Assembly (NCBI RefSeq): GCF_004327335.1
Contig: NZ_QJUO01000013.1
Location: 1-64,000, forward strand
From: Stutzerimonas kirkiae
GTDB taxonomy: Bacteria > Pseudomonadota > Gammaproteobacteria > Pseudomonadales > Pseudomonadaceae
DNA: 64,000 nt
Direction: 5' to 3'
Shown here: positions 37,665-51,483 of the stretch, piece after piece
Layout: every line of letters starts with the position of its first letter
Numbering within the stretch: the first letter of the stretch is position 1
Translations under genes and position numbers: made by a program
Notes under the pieces: model-generated
Database searches by the model: none
What the model saw: only the letters and a program-made list of their open reading frames with translations
Told to the model about the DNA's origin: nothing

Positions 37665-39812
37665 TTAACCGTAAAAGCGCTGGCCATTGGCAGCCATCTC
37701 GCGCAGCTTCGCGGTCGGCTGGTACAGGGCGCCGAGGTCGGCATAACGATCGGCCAGGGCGACGAACTCGGCCACGCCGATGGCGTCGATATAGCGCAAC
37801 GCGCCGCCACGGAACGGCGGGAAGCCGATGCCGTAGATCAGGCCCATGTCCGCCTCGGCGGCGCTCTCGACGATGCCGTCCTCCAGGCAGCGTACCGCCT
37901 CCAGGCACAGCGGGATCATCATGAAGTTGATGATGTCCTCGTCCGTCACCTCGCGCGGCTCGTAGACGATCGGCGCCAGCACCGCCTGCACGCTGCCGTC
38001 GACCACCTTGGCCGGCTTGCCGCGCTTGTCCACTTCATAGACATAGAAGCCCTTACCGTTCTTCTGGCCCAGGCGGTTGGCCTCGTACAGGGCATCCACG
38101 GCGGTCTTGCGCGCGTCCTTCATGCGCTCGGGGAAGCCTTCCGCCATGACATCGCGGGCATGGTGGGCGGTATCTATACCGACCACGTCCATCAGGTAGG
38201 CCGGGCCCATCGGCCAGCCGAACTTCTCCATGACCTTGTCGACCCGCACGAAATCCACGCCGGCGCTGACCAGCCGGGCGAAGCCGCCGAAGTACGGGAA
38301 CAGCACGCGGTTGACCAGGAAGCCCGGGCAGTCGTTGACCACCACCGGGCTCTTGCCCATCTTCTTGGCATAGGCGACGGTGGTGGCGATGGCCTGCTCG
38401 CTGGTTTTCTCGCCACGGATCACTTCCACCAGCGGCATCATGTGCACCGGGTTGAAGAAGTGCATGCCGCAGAAATTCTGCGGGCGTTCGAGGGCTTCGG
38501 CCAGCAGGCTGATGGAGATGGTCGAGGTGTTGGAGGCGATGATAGCGTCCTCGCGCACCTGCGCCTCCACTTCGGCCAGCACGGCCTTCTTGACCCTGGG
38601 GTTCTCGACCACCGCCTCGACCACGATGTCGACATTGGCGAAGTCGCCATAGGACATGGTCGGGCGGATGGCATTGAGTGCCTCGGCCATCTTCTCGGGC
38701 GTCAGGCGGCCTTTCTCGACCCGCTTGCCAAGCAGCTTGGAGGCCTCGGCCAGGCCGGCCTGGATGCCCTCCTCGCGGATATCCTTCATCAGGATCGGCG
38801 TGCCCTTGAGGGCCGACTGGTAGGCGATACCACCGCCCATGATGCCGGCTCCCAGCACCGCGGCGAGCTTCACTTCGCGTGCGGCCTTGTCGTAGGCCCT
38901 GGCCTTCTTCTTCAGTTCCTGGTCGCTGAGGAACAGGCCAACCAGGCTCTGTGCAACCGAGGTCTTGGCCAGCTTGACGAAACCGCTCGCCTCCACTTCC
39001 AGCGCCTTCTCACGGCCGAAGCCGGCGGCCTTCTGGATGGTCTTGATCGCTTCGACCGGCGCCGGGTAGTTCGGCCCGGCCTTGCCGGCGACATAGCCCT
39101 TGCTGCTTTCGAAAGCCATCATCTGCTCGATCGGATTGAGCTTGAGCTTCTCCAGCTTGGGCTGGCGGCGCGCCTTGAAATCCAGCTCGCCGGCGATCGC
39201 CCGGCGTACCAGGTCGAGGGCGGCGTCGCGCAGTTTGCCAGGCTCGACCACGGCATCCACGGCATGCACCTTGAGCGCTTCCTCGGCGGTGTTCTCCTTG
39301 CCGGAGGCGATCCACTCGATGGCATTGTCCACACCGATCAGCCGCGGTAGACGCACCGTGCCGCCGAAACCGGGATAGATGCCCAACTTGACTTCCGGCA
39401 GGCCGATACGCGCATTGCTCGACGCCACGCGGAAGTCGGCGGCAAGGCTCACCTCCAGGCCACCGCCCAGGGCGATGCCATTGATCGCCACCACCGTGGG
39501 CACGTCCAGGTCCTCGAAGTCGCTGAAGGTCCTGTTGACCTCTTGCAGCAGCGCATGCAGTTGCTCGTCGGGCAACTTGAAGTTGTCGACGAATTCGCTG
39601 ATGTCGGCACCGACGACGAAGACATCCTTGCCGCTGGTGACGATGACGCCGGTAATGGATGCATCGCCTTTGATGGCATCCACGGCCTGGCGTAGCTCGT
39701 TCAAGGTGAGGCTATTGAATTTATTGACGGACTCACCCTTGAGGTCGAAATTCAATTCGACGATGCCACTCTCAAGAGTCTTAACCGTGATGGCTTTACC
39801 TTCGTAAATCAT
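37665..39812 (-). CDS. fadB: Multifunctional fatty acid oxidation protein FadB
   Basis: 715 aa, the usual length. N-terminal enoyl-CoA hydratase/isomerase domain (about 15-190, with [21 protein letters not shown] and [16 protein letters not shown]), then the 3-hydroxyacyl-CoA dehydrogenase Rossmann domain ([17 protein letters not shown], about 317) and C-terminal helical domains with [14 protein letters not shown]. Start at the ATG at 39812, GGAG upstream. Operon with fadA. A PsrA-like site lies about 115 bp upstream. Confidence 0.97.
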   Translation of the reverse strand: MIYEGKAITVKTLESGIVELNFDLKGESVNKFNSLTLNELRQAVDAIKGDASITGVIVTSGKDVFVVGADISEFVDNFKLPDEQLHALLQEVNRTFSDFEDLDVPTVVAINGIALGGGLEVSLAADFRVASSNARIGLPEVKLGIYPGFGGTVRLPRLIGVDNAIEWIASGKENTAEEALKVHAVDAVVEPGKLRDAALDLVRRAIAGELDFKARRQPKLEKLKLNPIEQMMAFESSKGYVAGKAGPNYPAPVEAIKTIQKAAGFGREKALEVEASGFVKLAKTSVAQSLVGLFLSDQELKKKARAYDKAAREVKLAAVLGAGIMGGGIAYQSALKGTPILMKDIREEGIQAGLAEASKLLGKRVEKGRLTPEKMAEALNAIRPTMSYGDFANVDIVVEAVVENPRVKKAVLAEVEAQVREDAIIASNTSTISISLLAEALERPQNFCGMHFFNPVHMMPLVEVIRGEKTSEQAIATTVAYAKKMGKSPVVVNDCPGFLVNRVLFPYFGGFARLVSAGVDFVRVDKVMEKFGWPMGPAYLMDVVGIDTAHHARDVMAEGFPERMKDARKTAVDALYEANRLGQKNGKGFYVYEVDKRGKPAKVVDGSVQAVLAPIVYEPREVTDEDIINFMMIPLCLEAVRCLEDGIVESAAEADMGLIYGIGFPPFRGGALRYIDAIGVAEFVALADRYADLGALYQPTAKLREMAANGQRFYG

Positions 39813-39925
39813 CAACTGATCTCCAGGATGGAAACTGAACATTGCGTGCAATTCGGACATGAAATCAGCCTGTCCGGCACGCTCCGCATCGATACGAGCA
39901 CACGAGCCTAGGCAAACGCCAGATT

Positions 39926-39939
39926 CATACAAGCGTTTG
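39926..39939 (-). promoter_or_regulatory. PsrA-like operator upstream of fadBA
   Basis: On the minus strand CAAAC-gctt-GTATG fits the PsrA pattern G/CAAAC(N2-4)GTTTG/C with one mismatch. It is 114-127 bp upstream of the fadB start. PsrA is the Pseudomonas repressor of fadBA relieved by long-chain fatty acids; binding here is inferred. Confidence 0.45.
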
Positions 39940-40001
39940 ATTCAGGTGAGCACACCTTTAAGGAAAAGTCCCACCTTGTCAATCCACCCTTAGGGTCTGC
40001 A

Positions 40002-40165
40002 CAGGATGATTGCGCTATGCCGTTATTCACCGGCAAGGTGCTCCGATAAAAGCGCTGGAGGCTGGAAAGCTGGACGAAAAACACCGGTTGCCACTCCCTT
40101 TCGTCCAGCCTCGAGCCTTCCAGCGCTGTTTTCGGCTGTTTGCCGTGCATAGCGCGCTCGCCCTG
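40002..40165 (-). repeat. Family A element, copy A5 (inverted)
   Basis: 164 bp, orientation as A3. Ends CAGGATGATTGCGCTATGC (40002-40020) and its imperfect complement ending at 40165. Flanks agggtctgca (39992-40001) and agggtcctgt (40166-40175) agree if one base was inserted. Occupies much of the 447-bp gap between fadB and ptrB; the rest of the gap holds the fadBA promoter region. Confidence 0.8.
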
Positions 40166-40259
40166 AGGGTCCTGTGCCCCATGGCTTTTTCGCTCGTGCC
40201 GCTTGAGCCCCGGGACAAGAATAGGCTTAATCGACACTTCGATGATTCTGGAGTCCGGT

Positions 40260-42305
40260 ATGCCGCAAGCCCCCATCGCCCGCGTCGAAAGCGGCGAAGA
40301 CCCCTACCGCTGGCTGGAGCGGCGCGACGACGCCGAAGTACTGGCTTATCTGCGCGCCGAGAATGAGTATCTGGAGTCGCAACTGCAGGAGCAGGTTCCC
40401 CTGCGCGAGAAACTGTTCGAGGAAATCAAGGGACGTATCCGTGAAACGGACCTGTCGCTGCCCTCGCCCTGGGGCCCCTGGCTCTACTACCAGCGCACCA
40501 CGGCCGGTGACGAATACCCACGGTACTATCGCTGCCGACGCCCGCTCGGCGACAGCCTGGAAACGGACGAGCACAGCGAACGACTGCTGCTGGACCCCAA
40601 CCAGTTGGCCAATGGCGGCTTCCTCTCGCTGGGCACCTTCAGCATCAGCCAGGATCACCAGTGGCTCGCCTATAGCCTCGACACCCAGGGCGACGAGATC
40701 TATCGCCTATACGTCAAAGAGCTGGCCACAGGCACCGTCAGCGAACTGCCGTTCGACAATTGCGGTGGCGGAATGACCTGGGCCAATGACAATCGCACGC
40801 TATTCTTCACCGAACTCGACGACAGCCACCGGCCCTTCCGCGTCAACCGCTACCGGGTGGGCGAGGAGAACTGCGAAAGGGTCTTCCAGGAGGATGACCA
40901 GCGTTTCTTCCTCCACTGCCTGCGCGCCAGTTCGGAGCGGCAACTGCTCATCCTGTCCTCCAGCAAGACCACCAGCGAGGCCTGGGCGCTGCCTGCCGAC
41001 CACCCCGAGGGTGCCTGGCGCTGCCTGGCGCCGCGCCAGGAAGGCCATGAATACTACCCTGACCATGGCCTGCTCGACGGACGCTGGAGCTGGCTGATTC
41101 GCAGCAACCGCAACGGTATCAACTTCGCCCTGTTCGCCCACGATGACCTGGTTGCAGGCGATGAAAAAGCGCCGGAGTCTCAATGGCGGGAAATCATCGC
41201 CCACGACCCGCGGGTGATGCTCGAAGACATCACCCTCAATGCCGGTGCCATCACCCTCGCCCTGCGCCAGGACGGCCTGCCGCTGCTCGAAGTGCGGCCC
41301 CGGCAGGCGGCCCCTTACCGCGTGCAACTGCCCGACGCGGCCTACAGCCTCTACGTACAGGACAGCCTGGAATTCGACAGCCCGCTCATTCGCCTGCGCT
41401 ATGAAGCACTGAACCGCCCCGCCCAGGTGCGCAGCCTGGAACTGGCCAGCGGACGCCAGGCCGTCCTCAAGCAGACACCGGTGGAAGGCCCGTTCGACGC
41501 TGATGACTATGAAAGCCGGCGTATCTGGGCCAACGCCGCCGACGGTACGCGGGTGCCGATCAGCCTGGTGGCGCGCCGGGACACCTTCGGCAAGAGCGCC
41601 CCGCTCTATCTCTACGGCTATGGCGCCTATGGCGAAAGCCTCGACCCGTGGTTCTCCCATGCCCGGCTATCGCTGCTGGAACGCGGCTTCATCTTCGCCA
41701 TCGCCCATGTCCGTGGCGGAGGTGAAATGGGCGAGGCCTGGTACCGGGCCGGCAAGCTGGAGCACAAACAGAACAGCTTCGATGATTTCATCGCCTGCGC
41801 CGAAACACTGATCGCCACGGGCTACACCACATCCCCAAACCTGGCGATCAGTGGCGGCAGCGCCGGCGGCCTGCTGATCGGCGCGGTACTCAACCAGCGC
41901 CCGCAGTTGTTCGGCGCGGCCGTGGCGCAGGTGCCCTTCGTCGACGTACTGAACACTATGCTCAACACCGATCTGCCGCTGACCGTGACCGAATACGACG
42001 AATGGGGCGACCCCAACCAGCCCGAGGTCTACCAGCGCCTGAAAGCCTACGCGCCCTACGAGAACGTCCGTGCGCAGGACTACCCACACCTGCTGGTGGT
42101 CGCGGGCTACAACGACAGCCGGGTGCAGTATTGGGAAGCCGCCAAATGGGTAGCCCGCTTGCGCGCGAGCAAGACCGACAACAACCTGCTGCTGCTCAAG
42201 ACCGACCTGGACTCGGGCCATGGCGGCATGAGCGGCCGCTACCAGAGCATCCGCGAGGTGGCGCTGGAGTATGCGTTTCTGCTCAAGGTGCTGGCAGGAT
42301 TATAG
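40260..42305 (+). CDS. ptrB: Oligopeptidase B (S9 family serine peptidase)
   Basis: 681 aa, close to the 686 aa of E. coli PtrB. An N-terminal seven-bladed propeller domain (about 60-400) precedes the alpha/beta-hydrolase domain. The nucleophile Ser is in AISGGSAGGLLIGAV, the Asp in VAGYNDSRVQYWEAAKW and the His in DSGHGG near the C-terminus; YLYGYGAYGES is the usual S9A block. It cuts short peptides after Arg/Lys in the cytoplasm. GGAG 7 bases before the ATG. The stop codon runs into a 7-bp tandem array. Confidence 0.94.
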   Translation: MPQAPIARVESGEDPYRWLERRDDAEVLAYLRAENEYLESQLQEQVPLREKLFEEIKGRIRETDLSLPSPWGPWLYYQRTTAGDEYPRYYRCRRPLGDSLETDEHSERLLLDPNQLANGGFLSLGTFSISQDHQWLAYSLDTQGDEIYRLYVKELATGTVSELPFDNCGGGMTWANDNRTLFFTELDDSHRPFRVNRYRVGEENCERVFQEDDQRFFLHCLRASSERQLLILSSSKTTSEAWALPADHPEGAWRCLAPRQEGHEYYPDHGLLDGRWSWLIRSNRNGINFALFAHDDLVAGDEKAPESQWREIIAHDPRVMLEDITLNAGAITLALRQDGLPLLEVRPRQAAPYRVQLPDAAYSLYVQDSLEFDSPLIRLRYEALNRPAQVRSLELASGRQAVLKQTPVEGPFDADDYESRRIWANAADGTRVPISLVARRDTFGKSAPLYLYGYGAYGESLDPWFSHARLSLLERGFIFAIAHVRGGGEMGEAWYRAGKLEHKQNSFDDFIACAETLIATGYTTSPNLAISGGSAGGLLIGAVLNQRPQLFGAAVAQVPFVDVLNTMLNTDLPLTVTEYDEWGDPNQPEVYQRLKAYAPYENVRAQDYPHLLVVAGYNDSRVQYWEAAKWVARLRASKTDNNLLLLKTDLDSGHGGMSGRYQSIREVALEYAFLLKVLAGL

Positions 42306-42352
42306 GCTGGAGGCTGGAGGCTGGAGGCTGGAGGCTGGAGGCTGGAGGCTGG
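42304..42352 (+). repeat. Seven perfect copies of the heptamer AGGCTGG
   Basis: Tandem array of a 7-bp unit, starting inside the ptrB stop codon. It ends in GGCTGGACGA, and the next 50 bp (to about 42404) include CACGTCCAGCC and CAGCGCTG, pieces of family A. The array therefore looks like an expansion within a decayed A element between convergent ptrB and fghA. Confidence 0.88.
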
Positions 42353-42411
42353 ACGATAAATCGTACGAATCGGAGCGTTCACGTCCAGCCTTACAGCGCT
42401 GCTTTCGGGTT

Positions 42412-43254
42412 TTATTCCTGCCCCAACGCGTTGGCATGGTGCCGCAGGTGGTCTTCGATGAAGCTGGCAATGAAGTAGTAGCTGTGATCGTAGCCGGGTT
42501 GCAAGCGCAGGGTCAGCGGATGACCAGCGGCCTTGGCGGCGGCTTCCAGCGTCTGGGGCCTGAGCTGGCCCTCGAGGAAATCGTCGCGGTCGCCCTGGTC
42601 GATCAGCAGCGGCAGTCGCTCCTTGGCGCCGGCGATCAGCAGGCTGGCATCCCACTCGCGCCACAGCGCGCGGTCTTCGCCCAGGTAATGGGCAAAAGCC
42701 TTCTCGCCCCAAGGGCAATCGACCGGGTTGGCGATCGGCGAAAAAGCCGACACCGACTGATAACGGCCAGGATTCTTCAATGCGCAAACCAGTGCACCAT
42801 GGCCGCCCATTGAATGGCCAGCGATGCCACGCTTGCCCGACACCGGGAAATTGGCCTCGATCAATGCCGGCAGCTCCTGCACCACGTAGTCATACATGCG
42901 GTAGTGGCGTGCCCACGGCCCCTGCGTGGCGTTCAGGTAGAAACCGGCGCCCTGGCCGAAATCCCAGGCGCCCTCGGCATCGTCCGGCACGCCCTCGCCA
43001 CGCGGGCTGGTGTCCGGCGCGACGATGACCAGCCCCAGCTCCGCCGCCAGGCGCTGGGCGCCGGCCTTCTGCATGAAATTCTCGTCGGTGCAGGTCAGCC
43101 CCGACAACCAGTACAGCACCGGCAGCTTCGCCCCCTGCTCGGCCTGCGGCGGCAGGTAGATGGCGAACGCCATGTCGCAGTTCAGGCTGCTGGAGCGATG
43201 ACGGTAACGCTTGTGCCAGCCGCCGAAACTCTTGTTGCTGGATACGATTTCCAT
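42412..43254 (-). CDS. fghA: S-formylglutathione hydrolase
   Basis: 280 aa esterase-D-type hydrolase. Nucleophile Ser in [15 protein letters not shown]; Asp in [12 protein letters not shown] and His in [10 protein letters not shown] complete the triad. It hydrolyses S-formylglutathione to formate and glutathione, the second step of glutathione-dependent formaldehyde detoxification. It follows frmA by 47 bp in the same direction. Confidence 0.95.
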   Translation of the reverse strand: MEIVSSNKSFGGWHKRYRHRSSSLNCDMAFAIYLPPQAEQGAKLPVLYWLSGLTCTDENFMQKAGAQRLAAELGLVIVAPDTSPRGEGVPDDAEGAWDFGQGAGFYLNATQGPWARHYRMYDYVVQELPALIEANFPVSGKRGIAGHSMGGHGALVCALKNPGRYQSVSAFSPIANPVDCPWGEKAFAHYLGEDRALWREWDASLLIAGAKERLPLLIDQGDRDDFLEGQLRPQTLEAAAKAAGHPLTLRLQPGYDHSYYFIASFIEDHLRHHANALGQE

Positions 43255-43301
43255 AGATCCCCCAAAAGACGATAAGAGCCTCTAGCGCTTCAATCGGCGT
43301 T

Positions 43302-44480
<1,179 letters not shown>

Positions 44481-44555
44481 TTAATTCAAACCTGGAAGGG
44501 GATAATCTTCGGCCCTGGAATTCATTATTGCCATTCAGGGACAATAATGGATAAA

Positions 44556-44600
44556 AAGCTGCAAGCTGCAAGCTGCAAGCTGCAAGCTGCAAGCTGCAAG
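44556..44600 (+). repeat. Six perfect copies of the heptamer AAGCTGC in the frmA-lysR promoter region
   Basis: Six 7-bp units (44556-44597) plus AAG, 69 bp before the LysR start and about 140 bp before frmA. Copy-number change would shift promoter spacing by 7 bp. Confidence 0.88.
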
Positions 44601-44668
44601 TATCAGGCTGGCCCTGAATACTCGGGTCTGCAACCTATCGCCTGAAACCTGCCACTCGAAGGAGCGCC

Positions 44669-45541
44669 ATGAGCCGCTGGGAAGGACTGGATGAATTCGT
44701 CGCCGTCGCCGAGTGTGGCAGCTTCATGCGCGCCGCCGAACGGCTGCGGGTTTCTTCCTCCCACGTCAGCCGGCAGGTGGCGCGCCTGGAAGAGCGGCTG
44801 CAGGCGCGGCTGTTCTACCGCACCACCCGCCGCGTCTCGCTGACCGAGGCGGGGCATACTTTCTTCGCCCGCTGCCAGCGGCTGATCGAGGAGCGCGACG
44901 AAGCCTTCCTCGCCATCGGCGACCTGCACAGCAGCCCCACCGGCCTGTTGCGCATGACCGCCGCCGTGGCCTATGGCGAGCGCTTTATCGTCCCGGTGGT
45001 CAATCGCTTCATGGCCCAGCACCCGCAACTGCAGGTCGAGATCGAGCTGAGCAACCGCACACTGGACCTGGTGCAGGAGGGCTTCGACCTGGCCATCCGC
45101 CTCGGCCGGCTCAACGAATCGCGACTGGTCGCCACCCGCATCGCGCCACGGGCCATGTACCTGTGCGCGGCGCCCTCCTACCTCGAGCGCTATGGGCGCC
45201 CGCATACACTGTCGGAGCTGGCGCGCCACAACTGCCTGATCGGCACCGGCGACACCTGGCTGTTCCAGCTCGACGGCAGCGAGCGCCCGTTCAAACCCGG
45301 CGGCAACTGGCGCTGCAACAGCGGCCAGGCGGTGCTCGATGCGGCCCTGCGCGGCTTCGGTCTCTGCCAGTTGCCAGACTATTACGTGCGCGAGCCCCTG
45401 CAACGCGGCGAACTGGTCTCCCTGCTGGAGGCCAACCAGCCGCCCAATACGGCGGTCTGGGCGGTCTATCCCCAGCGTCGTTATCCGCTGCCCAAGGTCA
45501 GGTTATTGGTCGAAGCACTGAAGAACGAACTGGGACCATGA
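44669..45541 (+). CDS. LysR-family transcriptional regulator
   Basis: 290 aa. N-terminal winged helix (about 4-62: FVAVAECGSFMRAAERLRVSS... FYRTTRRVSLTEAG), then a type-2 periplasmic-binding-like effector domain. The sequence resembles the single-gene LysR adjacent to adhC in Pseudomonas. Divergent from frmA, so it may regulate frmA-fghA. SD gaag/ggag before the ATG. It converges with ispD across 148 bp that include a short GCGGGC/GCCCGC hairpin. Confidence 0.92.
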   Translation: MSRWEGLDEFVAVAECGSFMRAAERLRVSSSHVSRQVARLEERLQARLFYRTTRRVSLTEAGHTFFARCQRLIEERDEAFLAIGDLHSSPTGLLRMTAAVAYGERFIVPVVNRFMAQHPQLQVEIELSNRTLDLVQEGFDLAIRLGRLNESRLVATRIAPRAMYLCAAPSYLERYGRPHTLSELARHNCLIGTGDTWLFQLDGSERPFKPGGNWRCNSGQAVLDAALRGFGLCQLPDYYVREPLQRGELVSLLEANQPPNTAVWAVYPQRRYPLPKVRLLVEALKNELGP

Positions 45542-45689
45542 CGAACACCCTTCAAGAGCAGCCCTGGCCGCGAAGCTTCCGCGCTCGGAGCGCCTCATGC
45601 GCGGGCGAGCCCGCTTCCACCGAGGCTGTGCTCCTGGGCGCTGGGTGCCACCACGATTCGAATCTGGCAAATGAACGTTGAACAGGTCC

Positions 45690-46397
45690 TCAGGAAGTGG
45701 CGCCCCAGAGCCGTCGCAACCAGTCCAGATCCTCCGGGCGGGTCACCTTGAGGTTGTCGGCGCGGCCTTCGATCAGCCGTGCGGACAGGCCGGCCCACTC
45801 CAGCGCCGACGCCTCGTCGGTGATCGCCACGCCGGCGGCCAGGGCGGCGCCCAGGCTGTCGCGCAACATGCCCAGGCGGAACATCTGCGGCGTATAGGCC
45901 TGCCATATAGGCGTGCGGTCGATGGTCTCGCTGACGCGGCCATCGGCGCCGATACGCTTGAGGGTGTCGCGTACCGGCACCGCCAGCAGGCCGCCGACCG
46001 GGTCGTTGGCCAGTGCGTCGAGCAAGTGGTCCAGGTCGCTGCGGGCGAGATTCGGCCGGGCGGCGTCGTGCACCAGCACCCAGTCGTCCAGACATGCGCC
46101 ATGCTCCAGCAGGCATTGCAAGCCGTTGCGGACCGAACCGGCGCGTTCCCGCCCGCCTTGGGCGCGCAGGATGCGCGGATCGCCGGCACAGGCCAGGCGC
46201 AGCCAGAACGGATCATCCGGCGCCAGGCAGACCACCAGGCCACGCAGGCCGGGATGGCCGAGGAAACAGTCCAGGGTGTGTTCGAGAATGCTGCGTCCAG
46301 CCACCTGCAGGTACTGCTTGGGGCGATCGGCACGCATGCGCGAGCCTATGCCGGCCGCCGGCAGGACGACATGAAAGCCCGTGCCGGCGCCTGTCAT
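45690..46397 (-). CDS. ispD: 2-C-methyl-D-erythritol 4-phosphate cytidylyltransferase IspD
   Basis: 235 aa. CTP-binding LPAAGIGSRMRADRPKQYLQV near the N-terminus (residues 12-32) and VHDAARPNL are the family motifs. Third step of the MEP isoprenoid pathway. Overlaps ftsB by 4 bp (ATGA), the usual ftsB-ispD pairing. ispF, which follows nearby in P. aeruginosa, is not in this window. Confidence 0.96.
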   Translation of the reverse strand: MTGAGTGFHVVLPAAGIGSRMRADRPKQYLQVAGRSILEHTLDCFLGHPGLRGLVVCLAPDDPFWLRLACAGDPRILRAQGGRERAGSVRNGLQCLLEHGACLDDWVLVHDAARPNLARSDLDHLLDALANDPVGGLLAVPVRDTLKRIGADGRVSETIDRTPIWQAYTPQMFRLGMLRDSLGAALAAGVAITDEASALEWAGLSARLIEGRADNLKVTRPEDLDWLRRLWGATS

Positions 46398-46672
46398 TCG
46401 GCCAGCAGATAGAGGGTCTCGCCCTCTTTCACCATGCCCAGTTCATGCCGGGCACGCTCCTCTACGGTTTCCATGCCGCGCTTGAGTTCCATGACCTCGG
46501 CCTCGAGTATGCGGTTGCGCTCCAGCAGGCGTTCGTTCTCGCCTTGCTGCGTGGCGATCTGCTGCTTGATCTCGGCCACCTGGGCCAGGCTGCCCTCGCC
46601 GACCCACAAACGGTATTGCAGCCCGGCCAGCAGCAGTGCCAGCACGACGAACAGCCAGTAGGGGCTACGCAT
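46394..46672 (-). CDS. ftsB: Cell division protein FtsB
   Basis: 92 aa. One membrane helix (about 4-20, WLFVVLALLLAGLQYRLW) then a leucine-rich coiled coil (about 28-65) and the conserved RARHELGMVKEGETLYLL end. It bridges FtsL and FtsQ in the divisome. The ATG at 46672 gives MRSPYWLF; an ATG three codons upstream is equally possible. Ends overlapping ispD. Confidence 0.93.
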   Translation of the reverse strand: MRSPYWLFVVLALLLAGLQYRLWVGEGSLAQVAEIKQQIATQQGENERLLERNRILEAEVMELKRGMETVEERARHELGMVKEGETLYLLAE

Positions 46673-46811
46673 TGACGGCATGGAAAGCGTCCGGTTGACC
46701 TGGGCGGGTGAGTAAACGGCAGTCAGCATAATGGGCAAAGCGACACAAGACACTGCTCCCCGGGCACTAGGACCGCGAAAAAGTGGATTCGATCATAAGG
46801 ATTGTCAAGAA

Positions 46812-46842
46812 GAAACGGGCCACCTGCCTGGCGACCCGTTTC
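46812..46842 (-). terminator. Hairpin downstream of eno
   Basis: GAAACGGG and CCCGTTTC (46812-46819, 46835-46842) pair over 8 bp around a 15-base loop; on the minus strand TTCTT follows. It lies 44 bp beyond the eno stop. Confidence 0.6.
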
Positions 46843-46885
46843 CATTCCCGCATCTCAACCACCCCTGGGGGCGGTTACACCGCGA

Positions 46886-48181
<1,296 letters not shown>

Positions 48182-48228
48182 TTAACACTCCGTTGGGGCT
48201 ACGGGCTTCAAGCTGCGAGCGGCAGGCT

Positions 48229-50717
<2,489 letters not shown>

Positions 50718-51015
50718 TCAGCATGGGCGGACAGGCCGCCGGGGAGCAAAGAAGGCCTTGGTTCGTTCCGAGCCGGGCAATCCATGCTGCGAAATAGCGA
50801 ACATCCACCGCTTCCGGGGAAGCAGCGAATACCTGAATTAAGACGGGAGGGCAGTCTACCGGAAAGCTATTGAGGGGGGAAGAACGGCAAGCGGCCAGCC
50901 GTTATGGAAGTAGTCGGAAAGGTGTGCGCAAACCTGTGTTCCAGCCGCCAACCATGACCGCCGCCAGGGGGCACCCGGCCCACACGCCAGCCCGTATGCG
51001 CTTATGGGGCATGGC

Positions 51016-51429
51016 GGATTGGCAGTGTGCATATCATCGAACGCAGAGGGTGGTGCCCTGGAGCCAGCGGAGTCGCGAGCCCGGCCAGCCCCGCCACGCA
51101 ACACGCATGAACCCGTCGCCCATATGAAGAAGGGAGCGCTTTTACTCGGCGTCCCTGCCGACGAAGGTTTCGCAGCGGGGCTGGCCAGGCTCGAGGCGAC
51201 TATGGAAAGAGCAGTCGGCGCAGTACTGAATCATCCGCAGGGCTTTCGCTTTTTCGCTCTTTCCCGCAGGCACTGCTGAAGGTGGCTGTGCGGATGCCTG
51301 GTGGTGGGGCGGCGAAGAGCTACAGGGATGTATTCACGCGTGCCCCGTCCCGCCACCAGGCATTCGCACAGGGACGATGAGCCCGAAAGCACGCTGCACG
51401 CTCTGTAGCCAGCACTTTATTGCCAATCC
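51016..51429 (+). repeat. Family B repeat, copy B3
   Basis: 414 bp between GGATTGGCAG (51016-51025) and TTGCCAATCC (51420-51429). Contains the GCCTGGTGGTGG ... CCACCAGGC palindrome, but the inner CTTCGCCGCC arm is deleted, so the left half is shortened. It fills most of the 781-bp gap before pyrG. The gap side near pyrG (50703-51015) should hold the pyrG promoter; I see only a GCTTCCCCGGAAGC palindrome there. Confidence 0.85.
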
Positions 51430-51483
51430 GATCGCAAGACCTGCCGTCACAGGCATGGCACGACCCCTCTGGCCCTGCCTCCC

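Noticed and set aside
42304-42352. Heptamer array as a CRISPR or recombination site
   Set aside because: Units are 7 bp with no spacers, and no cas or recombinase gene is near. It is a simple tandem repeat.
45655-45668. GATTCGAATC as a tRNA T-loop
   Set aside because: No cloverleaf arms could be paired around it between lysR and ispD. It is a chance palindrome.
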